Of a stretch of DNA of 64,000 nucleotides, positions 22,942 to 34,529 are shown piece after piece. The stretch spans positions 76,727,026-76,791,025 of the forward strand of contig CM035808.1 of assembly GCA_020466095.1 (NCBI GenBank), written 5' to 3'. The notes beneath the pieces were generated by a model, which saw only the letters and a program-made list of their open reading frames with translations, searched no databases and was not told the DNA's origin. The translations under genes were made by a program, and so were the position numbers. Source of the DNA: Chlorops oryzae (Eukaryota; Arthropoda; Insecta; Diptera; Chloropidae). Every line of letters begins with the position of its first letter. Position 1 is the stretch's first letter.

Positions 22942-23874
22942 GTGGAAAATGTACTCGGGATCTAAAGCAACCGTAAAGCAAGCACCCACTTCTTTCTAAA
23001 AATCTTCAAGACATTTAACGAACTTTAAGCAATTAATGCTCTTATTTGCTCTCAGCAAATCTATTTTGTTTAAAAGTGTCTTGCAAGCATTACCTGCAAA
23101 TGATGACCGACCACGATATATATCTCGTTCGACATTGCATTGCTTTGCCCATTCGAGACATTCGCTTTTAATTTGAACAAGCATATGATTGTAAATGTGG
23201 TTTACTACACCAATCAATAGATGTTGTTCGGGTGGAGGAATGATTTCGATGATTTCTCGATTGTTGTCGTGGTTATCACTTAAAAATAAAGGAAAATGAA
23301 TACAATTTTTATAGTTCTTAGCCGTTTTATTTGTATGTCCATTATCAGTCCACTCTTCAAATTTTTCTGTACATCCCCTAACAGTTCGATATTTTCCACA
23401 TGCTTCCAGATTTTTCGCATTTGCTTCACACCAAGTGCATGGAAAAGTGCATGCATAGGCCATTAACCCTACCATAATAACAGAGTGGCCGATAAGTCCC
23501 CGGTCTCACACATAGATGGCGTTGCTAGTATTAATTGCATATTATTTTTATATAGTGGCACCCTTCAAATGATTCGTGTCAAAATTTGACGTCTGTAAGT
23601 CAAATAGTTTGTGAGATAGAGCGTCTTTTGTGAAGCAACTTTTGTTATTGTGAAAAAAATGGAAAAAAAGGAATTTCGTGTTTTGATAAAATACTGTTTT
23701 CTGAAGGGAAAAAATACAGTGGAAGCACAAAATTGGCTTGATAATGAGTTTCCGGACTCTGCCCCAGGAAAATCAACAATAATTGATTGGTATGCAAAAT
23801 TCAAGCGTGGTGAAATGAGCACGGAGAACGGTGAACGCAGTGGACGCCCGAAAGAGGTGGTTACCGACGAAAAC
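22942..23874. repeat. 933-bp copy of TE-A/mariner junction
   Basis: Near-identical (about 99% by eye, roughly nine differences) to 18442-19374, at a constant offset of 4500. It holds the TE-A gene end (23478-22996 on minus), the TA junction, and the first about 395 bp of the mariner (23480-23874) at exactly the same insertion point. Both edges are abrupt. Confidence 0.9.
23480..23874 (+). mobile_element. Mariner 5' fragment inside copied segment
   Basis: Begins ACAGAGTGGCCGATAAGTCC and ends within the transposase at VVTDEN. Same insertion point in TE-A as the fuller copy, so it did not insert here independently. Confidence 0.9.
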
Positions 23875-24019
23875 TATAATCATAATTGGTTTTGAAAATA
23901 ACACTTTAAGATGCGAGCTTGTTCCCTAAGAAATCATTTACTACCTTCTTAAAGCTCATCCATGCATTTTTCTCTTTAACTTTCATACAATTGGGAAATT
24001 AATTGTCCAGTAGAAGCTT

Positions 24020-25578
24020 TCAAATTTCTGAGCCATCAAAAATTCCTTCCTTTAACTTTGCTTCGGATTTATTTGGAAACTTCTGTTGGATATATCGAAA
24101 AGTATCACCCTCTTTATCTAATGCTTTTATGAATTGTTTTATTAATCCAAGCTTTATATGGAGCGGTGGAAGAAGGACTTTCTCAGGAGGTACCAAAGGT
24201 TGGTTAAGAACATTTTTTGAGCCCGGAACTAAGGAATCTCTGGCAGTCCATTTTTTGTTCTTGTAATGATTCTCACGATCCCGACTATCCCAAAGACACA
24301 GAAAACATGGGTACTTCGTGAATCCACTTTGCTGTCCCAAGAGAATGGTTAATATCTTAAGATCTCCACAACTTTTCCAGTTGTGTTCTTTATACTTGAT
24401 TTTTTCCATGATAAGTTTCATCGTTTCATAATCTTCTCCCATATTTACTGAGTAAGCAACTGGTATTGATGCCAATTCATTGGTATTGTGCAAAATAACA
24501 GCTTTAAGGCTGCGAGCTGAAGAGTCGATGAATATTCTCCATTCTTCACTTCGATAAATATTCGGTTCCAAACCATCCATAAGTCCTGAGATATCATCAC
24601 AATAAACAAGGGAAGCATCTTCTTTAAAAAAGGGTAAAAAGTCCTGCTCTCGGTTTCTGTAAATTGAAACAGAAGTACCTTTAGCCAAAAGTCCATCTCT
24701 TTTCAGACTTGATGCAAGGAATTCCGCAGCATCTTTTGCCAAGCCTAAATATCTCACCATATCATTCAATTTCTCCTGGCTCCACGGATTAATACCTTTA
24801 TTTTTGGATCGACCCCATTCTTCATCGCTGTCTGAATTGGATTCTTCTTCAATTCCTTCTTCTACCGAGTCCTTCATAGAATCATCGATTTCCATTTGAC
24901 TTTCGTCTGCATTTATGGGGGTGTCATTCATTTCAACGGATTGTTCTGATATATTGAGTTCATTATAAACGGGACGGGTAAACGAAATAGCGTTTCCATA
25001 TTCTACATTAGCAGACGGGATGTTACCTTTGAAGTTGGTCATGCAAATGTAACACTCTGTTGTGCTTTTTGGCTCCTTCCATATAGCGGGGAATTTCATG
25101 GGGATTGATTTATCAGCATTTAATGAACTGCGGAACAACAATATTCTGCATTTGGGACAAATGCTACTGGGGACCCATGTTTTCTCGCTGCCACTTATAA
25201 CCTGCAATTTGAAAATTTTTTCATATTCACCCGCATAGGTCGAAAAATCTCTAGAAGTTTTTTACTCACAAAAATAGCGCAAACGTAGCAAAACATAGAG
25301 TTGCTCTTGTTACAGATATGTGGGGACAAGTTTATAGTTTTATTTTGGACACCTGAATCACTTGATCTAGTTATTCTTCTTGACACATTTAACTCTAAAG
25401 TAGCCAAGTTACCCACCACTTTAGAGCTGCGGTCGTAGGATAACGACGCCTGCGGGCCCGCTTGCTCACCCTGACCGGCCGCCGATACTGGGGTATCCCT
25501 CCCCTGCATCGTAAACTCTCTTCCTATCCTTGCCATGAAGGCAAAAATTCTGAGATGTATACAGATCTTATATGACAA
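24020..25578 (-). pseudogene. TE-B transposase-like gene, N-terminal and central exons
   Basis: Minus-strand gene. Exon 1 ends at 25270 with FCYVCAIF. An intron, 25269-25202 (GTGAGT to TTGCAG, 68 nt), splices in frame to VISGSEKTWVPSSICPKC. Together they form a paired-Cys zinc-binding N-terminus. An acidic linker follows (SVEEGIEEESNSDSDEEWG), then the core: WRIFIDSSARSLKAVILHN, CGDLKILTILLGQQSGFTKY, PCFLCLWDSRDREN, PLVPPEKVLLPPLHIKLGLI and KLKEGIFDGSEI, ending at a stop at 24020. Weaker similarity continues to about 23900 (NAWMSFKKVVNDFLGNK). The start codon is uncertain. A family I know from many arthropod genomes without a firm name. The gene is broken by the foreign segment. Confidence 0.7.
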
Positions 25579-26145
25579 ATTTTATAAAACGAATGAGAAT
25601 TATAACGTATTTCATTTCCATATTCGGAATCAGCGAACCGGAAAACATAAAAATTGATATATAACTCGGGTTTTCACTAAAAAAATATTTCACCCCAAAA
25701 CCCACCACCCCCTCCCCAAAAATGAGGTGATGGTGAAGGGGTTGTGAATTGTCATGGTTATTGTTAAATGGTACTTTCGGGTGCAACGAACCAAAGAAAA
25801 AAGAAAAAATGCATAAATGTCTATTTATTTGGGATTTACGTGAACACGGAATAGCACCCCATCACTTTAGGGGGTATTGGGGGGTAGAAAATAATTAATA
25901 AATATTTTTTTATTAATCAATACTTATTTCTGAGGATCAGAAAATAAAAAATGCACTTATTTTCCGAGTTTTTAAAAAAAACCCGATTTTGAGTCATTAG
26001 GGGGTTGAAGGGGGTGAATAGCGGGAACATGAACGATGAAAAAAACTTTTGAAGGTCATTTTTGGTTTCAGCGCATCAAAATACATAGGAATAGGTGGGT
26101 CTTCTTTCTAGCACATGATTTTTTTTTTTTTGTGTGCCTGTGTTA

Positions 26146-26460
26146 TTTGAAGATGTGTGTCTGTGTCGGATATTCTTTTCTCAGTCTCGCCTGACTATAA
26201 CACCCTTACTTGTTTTTAGTTCATGTTGTGCATATTGGACTCAGAAAGTTTTGAAATTAATTCAATTAGGCTCAGCAAAACCAAAACCCATTTTTTCAGT
26301 TAAACTTTGCAAAATCTTAAATTAAAAGTTGTCTTATTTGACAAAAATTGCTGGCCGGTCATTGTATGCAACAGATTGCTCTTTCAAGAATTTCATCATG
26401 TAAAAAAAATTCAAGCTCGTTTTGAAATCACATTTTTTCGATGCTCAAACCGCAAATATA
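26146..26460. other. TE-C end and non-coding spacer
   Basis: TE-C copy 2 resumes and ends near 26214 (TATAACACCCTTACTTGTTT). The rest to 26460 shows no gene or recognised repeat. It forms the left flank of the Mag-like element. Confidence 0.4.
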
Positions 26461-26465
26461 CTATG

Positions 26466-26598
26466 TGTAATATCCCAGATATAATATGTGCACGCACTGA
26501 TTACTAAATGTATAATAGTTATTTATTCGTTTATTTATATCCTACAATAATGTCAAGCCAGCCTACTACATTTATAGGCAGTATTTCTAGATACTACG
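26466..26598 (-). repeat. Mag-like 3' LTR
   Basis: Matches 42227-42354 through landmarks TGTAATATCCCAGATA and AATGTCAAGCCAGCCTACTA. Carries a 5-bp insertion and ends TACTACG instead of TACTACA. Confidence 0.85.
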
Positions 26599-26610
26599 TT
26601 ACTCCCTTTT

Positions 26611-26653
<43 letters not shown>

Positions 26654-26661
26654 TATATATA
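26611..26661. repeat. (TA)n tract, left of errantivirus
   Basis: About 25 TA dinucleotides. Together with (TA)n at 34941-34966 and 39470-39482 it appears to be one original tract split by two insertions. Confidence 0.9.
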
Positions 26662-27075
26662 AGTTAAGGGATCTACTAAGGATCCTTATAAAAAAATATT
26701 TTCAGCGGACCCAACTAGTCCGCTTCCACTAAAAGAAGTTAACAACAATTTAATAAACGTTATAATTTATTCGACCGATATCGACGGCTCCTGGAATTAG
26801 ACTGCTGAACATGTAAAGTCAAACTTAACAGCTAACTTAACCTGATGTTGCTGCGTCGGCGTTTCCCACGGCTCCCGGATGCGCGTGCAAGTAATCAAAC
26901 GCAGGCTCAGCAATCACGTTGTGCATGCACTTGAGTTTTAGGAAGGTGCAACGTGATCGAATCGGTTGTGCAATAGCGGTGAATGACCGAATTGGAATTG
27001 ATTGTGAAATAGCGAAGAATATCAAAAAGAAGTTGGCGAGAATGGTTGCGTAACACCATAGCCAAGTGCTTAACT
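26662..27075 (-). repeat. Errantivirus 3' LTR
   Basis: 414 bp. Adjacent at 27076-27086 the minus strand reads AAAGGGGGAGG, a clear polypurine tract for plus-strand priming. Confidence 0.92.
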
Positions 27076-27084
27076 CCTCCCCCT

Positions 27085-28560
27085 TTAAAGACCCGCGTCC
27101 CGTGGATCTATGCGGGATTCGTAGGCGGCGGTTTGGAATCTCGGATGATCGCAGCTCATTCGATGGCATATGACCGTCTGAACGGATTCGACGCTTTGGA
27201 CCCTAGGGATGTTTACTTTCCTATTCAATCTTTGCCATAGAGCCCCAGCCGCAAGTGGGACGAGTTGAAGACCAATGCTGCCCGTCAATAGAGAAAAATC
27301 GATTTTTTGCGTTAGGCTAGATATATACTTAATGTTCCTTGTTGTCAACTCGTTGAGGTATCCTGGGTCCCTTAGAATACTCTTCGCTGTTACGTTCGTC
27401 AGGATGGGTGGTAACGCTTGGAGGCAAGTGGTCGAGACACTGGAGTATGAGTTGTTGCTGAGAGATATTCGTTCGTTCTGAAGTTGAATGATATAAGTGC
27501 CTTTCAAGGGGGTCGTGGTGTTTTTTGATGTTAAATTTCCCATGAAGTTCGTGACGAATATTGTATTTTCGTTGATAAGCTCTACAACTTCTTCAGCGCT
27601 GTTGCGAAGTTGACATTCTGCGTGACCTCCGTTTAATATTTGCGGCAGGCACTCGTTCTCCGGGATCTTCTGAAGTGAGTCTGCGCTGCAGATCGTGGAA
27701 TTCGCAATGGAAAGACAGCTGTCCGTTATTCCGTACGTCTCATGTTGGCTCATGAGCACCCTTTTATATGGAATTACTACTTGCATACCATTCCTTATGG
27801 TACTCCTAACGATTAAGTGGTGATATAGCTGCATTTTCACTTTTGGTAGTGCCAGAACGTACAATAAAGTTGAGCCATTGGTGAATATCGATGGCTCACC
27901 GTATTCGATTGCTTCGACCTCATTTTGATATGGCAGTGTTTCGACCTCTGATACGATTTGGTTGACCTTTTCGCTGCTTAGGAGGTTCGTGTTGACCATG
28001 CCCTTCTTCGCCATCTGACACCCTCGTACGACTTCGTTTACTGCTTCCTTTAATGTGAGCGTTTTTTCGAGAATATTTTGTTCAAAGTGGTATTCTTGGC
28101 TTTCGTTGTTTATGCTGTTGAATTGAGTCGCCATTTCATTAACTTTAGTGATCACTGCTTGCATCCTGGTGAAAAGGTCATCGTTTTTTTTATACTGGTG
28201 GTTGTTGTTTTCGATCACATCCTGCTGATTTTTCATTATTATGTCCCAATCAGTAGCGTCAGGGTTGCCCGCTACCCATTTCCATGCCGAACCAATCCAA
28301 TTTATAGAGCGTGTCGCTCTGGCATGTTTAGCGCTGAGTTCGTCCAGGCGTAGATGTATCTGTTTTATGTGAAACTCCAGGATAGCTTTTGTTTCTTCGT
28401 GTCTTACTGAGCCATGAATGAGATCAGAGAGGAGTTCAAGTGCATCACGGTACTGCTGCAAAGGTATCACGTGGACAAGCTTGAATGACCATTGAGAGTC
28501 CAGCCATTTTCTGAGCTCATCGTTACGATAGGAGCTTCATAGTGGTAGACGTAAAGTCCA
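27085..28560 (-). pseudogene. Errantivirus env (F-like glycoprotein), broken N-terminus
   Basis: Homolog of the env of gypsy-group errantiviruses, related to baculovirus F fusion proteins. Open from 28470 to 27085 without an ATG. The first in-frame residues before that (FKLVHV) continue upstream, but the signal-peptide region is in another frame. Visible features are a basic ARATRS site followed by INWIGSAWKWVAGNPDATDW, the expected cleavage and fusion-peptide zone (nt about 28330-28255), a coiled region after it, several N-glycosylation sequons, and Cys residues in the C-terminal half. No convincing transmembrane helix is seen near the C-terminus. Not functional as it stands. Confidence 0.8.
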
Positions 28561-29526
28561 AAAGTGGTGGCTACCAGCCAACCTAGGCTAAGTATGAAGA
28601 GATAAAATGAAGATATTATTTTAGTGTATTTACAACAAAAATTTTTGGATTTTCCCTTATTTTATATAGCCCGATTTCGGGGTTCCTTAACTTCTATTTT
28701 AGTATTTTCTTTGCATATCCCAGTTTTGGGCTTTCTTAATTTCTATTTTAGCATTTTGTTTATGCAATTTGTATATCCCATTTTTGGGTGTCATTGTTGT
28801 ATGATCTTGAGATTTCTTCGAATCCTTTACATCATTGTGAACAGGAATTTCCTGTTTTTGTGCAAATATTTAACTTAAGCTCCCCTCTTTTTTCTTATAA
28901 TGATAAGGTGCCCGCTGGTTTGCAAGATGGGAGGGCCGGATAATCCGGTTTGGCGGTAGCGCCTACTAAGGCACGGCAGTACTCCCAGGATCGACAAGGC
29001 TCATTTTGCAATCTCCGGTTAGGGATGTGTTAGTTATTGCCATGACGACTTGTCGAAATTCCACCTTATCATTGCCCTCGTACTTGTTATTAGCTATTTA
29101 ATTTGTAGGGCCGCCGAACATAGAGTTAAAAAGATGAACGAAATAAATGGAAATGTTGATTTTAAATTGCGAAGTGAAAATGATTAAAAGCATTTTCTTT
29201 TTTATTTTTTATTACTTCTTTTATTTTTTTTTTATTTAAAGAAAAGAATTTTGTTTTAGTTCTTTGTTATGAAATCAAATAAGGCACACAATTTTTCGTG
29301 TGTTTGGACTGAGAAAAAAAACACATATTTTTCGGTAAGAGAATGAACAGACTAACAAGAAATGGAAAGAGAAAAAAAAATGCTTTTGTTCGTGAAATGT
29401 GATCTTCGTATGCTTCTTTTTCGTTCTTTTTTTGTAAGAAATTTGATAAGGTTGGTTGCCCTTTATTATTTAGAGACAATAAAAAGTTAAATGAAAAGAT
29501 ATTCACAAATATATTTTCATTCAATT
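28561..29526. other. Errantivirus pol-env spacer region
   Basis: Between the end of pol (29527) and env. Contains AT-rich sequence with T and A runs (29180-29420) and a short GC-rich block near 28900-29050. A splice acceptor for env mRNA would be expected here, but I cannot place it. No other gene seen. Confidence 0.4.
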
Positions 29527-32500
29527 CTAGATATGGGATTTATGAATTTTTTTCCCGGTTTCTGTTGTTATAGTGACTGTATTATCTGCTGCGACAGTTT
29601 CTTTTTTATAAAGAGGCTTCTGCTTGCCTTTTATTTGTTTATTGGCAACGTATATGACGTTCCCAGGCTCAAAGGTTTTGGGTTCGGATTTCTTTACGTT
29701 CAAACGCGAGTTTCTTATCTTTTCATTTTCGATTAGTTGACCGCGAATGTCGTTGTTAACTTTTTCGTAAAAGTTTGAAATATTTTGAAAATTAACCCTT
29801 TCACTGCGATTGAAAAATATGTCATTAGGCTTATGGCGTGAAACGGAGTGAATATTGTCATTGTACCTATCAACTGCTATTTGCAAAACTTCTTTAATTC
29901 TTAGATTTTGGAAGTCGTTCTTTATGCACCTAAAAATTTCTATAACTGTTGAATGGAACCTTTCGACTTGACCATTGACCTCGCTTTTCTGAGTGGGGGT
30001 TCTATAGATTTCAATGTTTAAAGATCTTAGGAAATTTATGTTAATAGGGGTTAGAAAACCACGCTCGTTGTCCATTACTACTATTTTTGGTACTGTGAAG
30101 TAATGCATAATTTTTGCTAATTTTTGACGCAGATGTGGAGCAAATTTGTTTCTAATATGAAATTGCTTCGCGAATTTTGAAAATTTGTCCAACACTGAAA
30201 TAAATTTTTCTCCTTGAATTTCGAGTATGTCTAGATGCAATATTTCGCAAGGGAATTCGGGTATGGGAGTAGGCTGAAGCTGCGGACGCGTAGGATGCCT
30301 GTCATATTTATTCAAACAACATGTTTCGCATCCCCTGGCATATGCTCTAGTAAGGCTCGTCATGCGAGGAAAATAAAAGTTTTCTAAAATTTGAAGGGTG
30401 TTTTCTCTACAATTCCTATGGGCCCTGTTATGTTCAGCTTGGACGATTTCAAAAACGCGTTCTTCGTTTGAAACGTCCTGAACGACTCTTTGGGTTATTC
30501 TAATTTTGTAATGTGAGAAATTTTCCAAATAAGCACCTTGCAAAGCTGTTAGAAAAGGCTCGGGAATTTTTATACCGTTCACGACAGATGGCCTTAATAT
30601 TTCCTTCAGTAATGAAGTCAGATTTTCGCTATTAATCTCCTCCATATTTACGTAGTGGCGTTTAAATTTCGCATGGGGCCCCTCAACGCTCCTCAAGTCT
30701 CTAGCATGACGAATTATGATTTGATTCCTAAAAACGTTAATAGGGGCTTCCACATGGGGTATTAAATCACTGCTATCCTGTTCTGCGCTATGTGCCGTCA
30801 AGATGCTAACAGACTCATTTTCGCTGGCATTGCCCGCTACGCTTACAGCATCAAGCGCATTCATTTCTGTTGGCAGCCGGGAGAGAGCATCAGCAACTAA
30901 GTTTGATTAACTGGTTTGTAAATCAACTCGTGATTGTTCTCCTCTATTCTAGCCTTCCAACTCTTGAGCTAAGCATTGTAGTTCCTATTACTCAGTGCAA
31001 AGGTCAAGGGTTGGTGATCTGTATAAATCTTTATCTTTTTTGCTCCATAGAGATAATTGCGTAGGTTATCTAATGCCCACACGATTGCGAGCATCTCCTT
31101 CTCGTTGGTCGCATAATTTTCTTCAGTGCGACTTTAGCTTCGGGATATGTAAGCAATCGGTCTATCTTTTCCGTCTATCTCTTGGGACAATACAGCGCCT
31201 ATTGCATAATTGGATGCATCGGAAGTCAGTATGAAGGTTTTTTGAAAGTCAGGGAATGCTAAGATTTCGGATGACATAAGAAGGTCTTTTAAGGTTTGGA
31301 ATGCGTGTAGACTTTCTTGATCTAGCGTGATTTGTATTTTGCGAGACTGACTGGCTTTAACTTGTGCATGCTCACCGCGAGTGAGGTTCGTTAGAGGCTT
31401 AGCTACCTTAGCATAATCCTGAATGAATTTCCTGTAATAGGAAGTAAGGCCTAGAAAACTTTTTAATTCTTTGAGGTTTTTTGGTGGAGCCATCGCTTGA
31501 ATAGCTGAAACTTTTGTCGGATCTGGAAGAATACCTTCGGGTGTGACGAGATATCGAAGGAATTCCGTGCTATTTTTCAAAAATTGGGTTTTTTCTAAAT
31601 TAACCTTCAGGCCCGAAGATGAGAGTTTAAAAAAAATTGTTTCTTTGTCTTTGAGATGTTGATCTTCACTCTTGCTAAAAATAATAATGTCATCAATATA
31701 AACATAACATATTTTCCCTATATGCTCCTTAAGGACGTCATCTATCATTCGCTGGAAAATTGCCGGAGCATTTCTAAGTCCGAATGGAAGCCTCAAGAAT
31801 TCATACTTTCCGTTCATTGTAGAGAAGGCTGTTTTCGGAATGTCGCTATTTTTCATAAGAATTTGGTGAAATCCGGACGTAAGGTCCAAAGTTGTGAAAT
31901 ATTTTGCCTGGCCAAGACTAGCTAATGTATTGTTAATGTCCGGAATGGGATACGTGTCGGGAACCGTTACTGCGTTCAGACGCTTAAAATCGACCACCAT
32001 GCGATATTGTTTTTCTCCATTTGGTTTCGCTTTCTTAGGTACCACCCAAATTGGTGAATTGTAGGGACTATCGGATTTTCGGATATCATTTTCTTGCAGA
32101 AGCTCGTCAATTTGCCTGTCAACTTCCTCACGCATGTTGGCCGGGTAAGGGTAGCTTTTCGTGTAAATTGGCTCTTGCGTGCTAGTTTTAATTTCGGCTC
32201 GAACTTTCGTATTCACAACTGAACTTCCGTCGAGTGGCCCAAATAAATCATTATATTTTTCTAATAATGACTGAAGATCGTTTTCGGTCTTTTTTGATAT
32301 GTCTAAACTGGGAATCTTTATCGTGTTTACTTCTAGCGCTAACTTTTGTTTCAGGGGTATAACTATATCGGGTTTGAGTATCAGGAGATTGAGATCCCTG
32401 TCGAGAACGGCTTTAACCTCGCGAAGCGTATCATCACCTATTATCCCGTCAAAGGACTCAAGGCCTGGGAGTACAAAGAACGTGGTCTCTACACTTCGAT

Positions 32501-32741
32501 CAACAAAATCAAAAAGTTTTCCGGAAACTTTTTCGTTCATTTTTATCTTTCCTGCAGCCGAATTCACCGCGAAGGGGTTCTCAACTGGAATAGGATTTTC
32601 TGCTACGGAGGGACTGATGTAATTTTTATTAGCTCCAGTGTCGACAAGGAATTTTAATCTGCAATTTTCATTTGTACGGTATTCTAGATATGGTACGCCT
32701 GAAACGAGGCTCCTGTTGTAAAATTTACCTCGTCTGAACAA
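29527..32741 (-). pseudogene. Errantivirus pol (protease, RT, RNase H, integrase)
   Basis: The piece 32741-31134 has protease (LKFLVDTGANKNYI), RT (YRMVVDFKRLNAVTVPDTYP; LRLPFGLRNAPAIFQRMI; VYIDDIIIFSKS) and the start of RNase H (LTSDASNYAIGAVLSQ). Between 31134 and 30864, RNase H continues with two in-frame stops and then a frame change (ATNEKEMLAIVWAL and YTDHQPLTFALS are visible). The piece 30864-29527 has integrase: HRNCRENTLQILENFYFP, CETC, LHLDILEIQG, VVMDNERGFLTP and KSEVNGQVERFHSTV (D, D, E all present). Pol overlaps the gag end by 58 nt in another frame, as for translational frameshifting. Confidence 0.9.
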
Positions 32742-33984
32742 GGCTCATTCTGAGAGTCTTCCTGGGCCTCGCCGGCTTCATTCGCTACTAGTTCTGTGTG
32801 TGCAGGCGATTTTCCCGTGCCCTCTTCTGCCGGGACCGTATAGAACATTTTCTGGTATTTCATAGGGGTATTCAAAGATGACCCCCTTCTTTTAAAATTT
32901 TGGAAGTTTTGCGGCCTATTCATATAGTTAACATTTTTACTTTGCGTTGATTGATCAACGTCCATTTTTTCACTGAGTTTTGGAGCTGTTGGCCTAGGTG
33001 GAGGATAACTATTAAATCTATTATCAAAAGATCTTCTGGGTGCATTTTGTGGGAAACTATTAGAAGAGAATCTTCTTGGTGGTGGATTCTGTCTGGTTTC
33101 GGTTCTGCTCATTTGGTTAACCGGAATTGTTATTGAATTGGGAATCCCTAAGGGGTGAATCGGGTAACGCCTTACATTCAGATTTTGGATGTCGAGGCAA
33201 GAGGTATATGCTTTGGGCAGCGTTTGTGGTCTCTGGATTGAAAAAAGGCGTGCAAGATCGCCATCCAACCCGCGGACAAATACGTCCAGTGCCCTGTTCC
33301 TATAGGCTTCGACTTACGCATTTACCGTTTCTTGTGAGTACGATTCTGTTTTCACTTTATTGATTATGAGGGAAAGCTGATGGTTCACTAAAGCATAAAA
33401 AGCGTCTAACCTTTGCCCTTTCTGCGTTAACTGCCCTAGCTGATACTCTAACGTTTGAATGTCGCGCTTGTCCGCGTAGTGCAAAGAGAGGCATTTTTTA
33501 ATAGTTGGCCAATCATCGTCGAGATGTTGTAAGAAACAAGGGCAGCATCTGCACCACCCCTTATTTTTCCTCTCACGCTCTGCAAAATAGCTCTGTAGAT
33601 CGGTTTTGATCTCACGATTTCATAGTCATTCAAAATTGCCTCGACGTTATGAACCCACGAGATGTACTGGGCTGGATTTCCTTCGAACGCGCGAAGCTCC
33701 TTAACGCAATCAGGGAGCTTAGAAATTTCTTTCAGCTCTTCCTCAGTCTGAGGAGGTCTAGGAGCTGCTATCACGACGCCGGCATCGACAATCGGAGGTG
33801 CTGGACGTTCTACATTTTCTAAAGCACCTATTCTCCTTTCGGAGCTTCTGACTTGTTCTATTAGTGCGTTAACCGCGCCTGTCAACTGTGTCACTGATCT
33901 TTGAGGCTCCTCCATGATATGACTTGCCGAGATATAAAATGCAAATATACAAAAATATAAAATATAAGTTCTGCGAATACTCAC
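32684..33984 (-). pseudogene. Errantivirus gag, frameshifted
   Basis: Two open pieces. 33984-33448 has the likely start at 33915 (MEEPQRSVTQL) and the gypsy-type capsid core (KLPDCVKELRAFEGNPAQYI; YEIVRSKPIYRAILQ). It runs out of frame near 33520. 33268-32684 contains MDGDLARLFSIQRPQTLP and YTSCLDIQNLNVRRYP, then an Arg/Pro/Asn-rich nucleic-acid-binding tail. No CCHC knuckle is present, as is normal for gypsy-group gag. Confidence 0.85.
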
Positions 33985-34511
33985 AGGATAAGAATTTTCA
34001 TCTAGCAGCTTCCTTATTCTATTTGCGTCGGTTGCTCACTGTCACAATGGCGGTCCTCAACAACAGTTCAATGGCCTTTTCACTTCCACACCGCCTTTGG
34101 CAACAAAAATTGCTATTTCCTTCTAGGAATAGAAAAAAGGCTATTTCGCACCAAACCTTTGAACCTTATATTAAATTCACTTTCTTGCAGCACAGATTAT
34201 TCGCTTGAATGCGATTTTTATTGTTATGTTTTCCTTCACGTTCGTTTAAATATTTTTTTAAATTTTTTATTATTATTTTTTCTCTTCTTTTTTTTTTTTG
34301 ATTCGCTTAAATGCGATTTTTATTCTTATTTTTTGTTTTACATTCGTTTTAAAAACTTTTTCTATTTAAAAAAAAATTTTTTTTTATTTTTTTATTTATT
34401 TATAAAAATGTTTTTTTTTTTTTTTTTTTTGCGGAGTCCTTTCCAGGAGCTTTTACGGGATTCGCGACCAGCAAAAATAGTAAAAATATTTTAAGGATGT
34501 TTATGTTGCTG

Positions 34512-34529
34512 GTCCCTGCTCGGGCGCCA
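34512..34529 (-). promoter_or_regulatory. Errantivirus primer-binding site (tRNA-Lys type)
   Basis: Minus strand TGGCGCCCGAGCAGGGAC directly after the 5' LTR. It is complementary to the 3' end of an animal tRNA-Lys (plus strand reads GTCCCTGCTCGGGCGCCA). Confidence 0.85.

Larger units (their letters stand above)
22108..26142. mobile_element. TE-B: long-TIR DNA transposon with CACAG ends
   Basis: 4035 bp. The ends are CACAGGCACAC (22108) and GTGTGCCTGTG (to 26142), flanked on both sides by TTA (22105-22107, 26143-26145). It is inserted in TE-C, whose empty sequence is seen near 12115. The inverted arms are about 535 bp (22108-about 22650 and about 25605-26142) and include the paired tracts CCCCTTCACCTTCACCTCA and TGAGGTGATGGTGAAGGGG. 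The minus-strand gene inside has at least one intron. A 933-bp foreign segment (22942-23874) replaces part of the gene. CACAG ends with a 3-bp duplication recall CACTA-type elements, but the protein does not let me confirm this. Confidence 0.8.

Noticed and set aside
27046..27240. Plus-strand frame over the errantivirus LTR/env end
   Set aside because: Antisense to env and the polypurine tract; no similarity.
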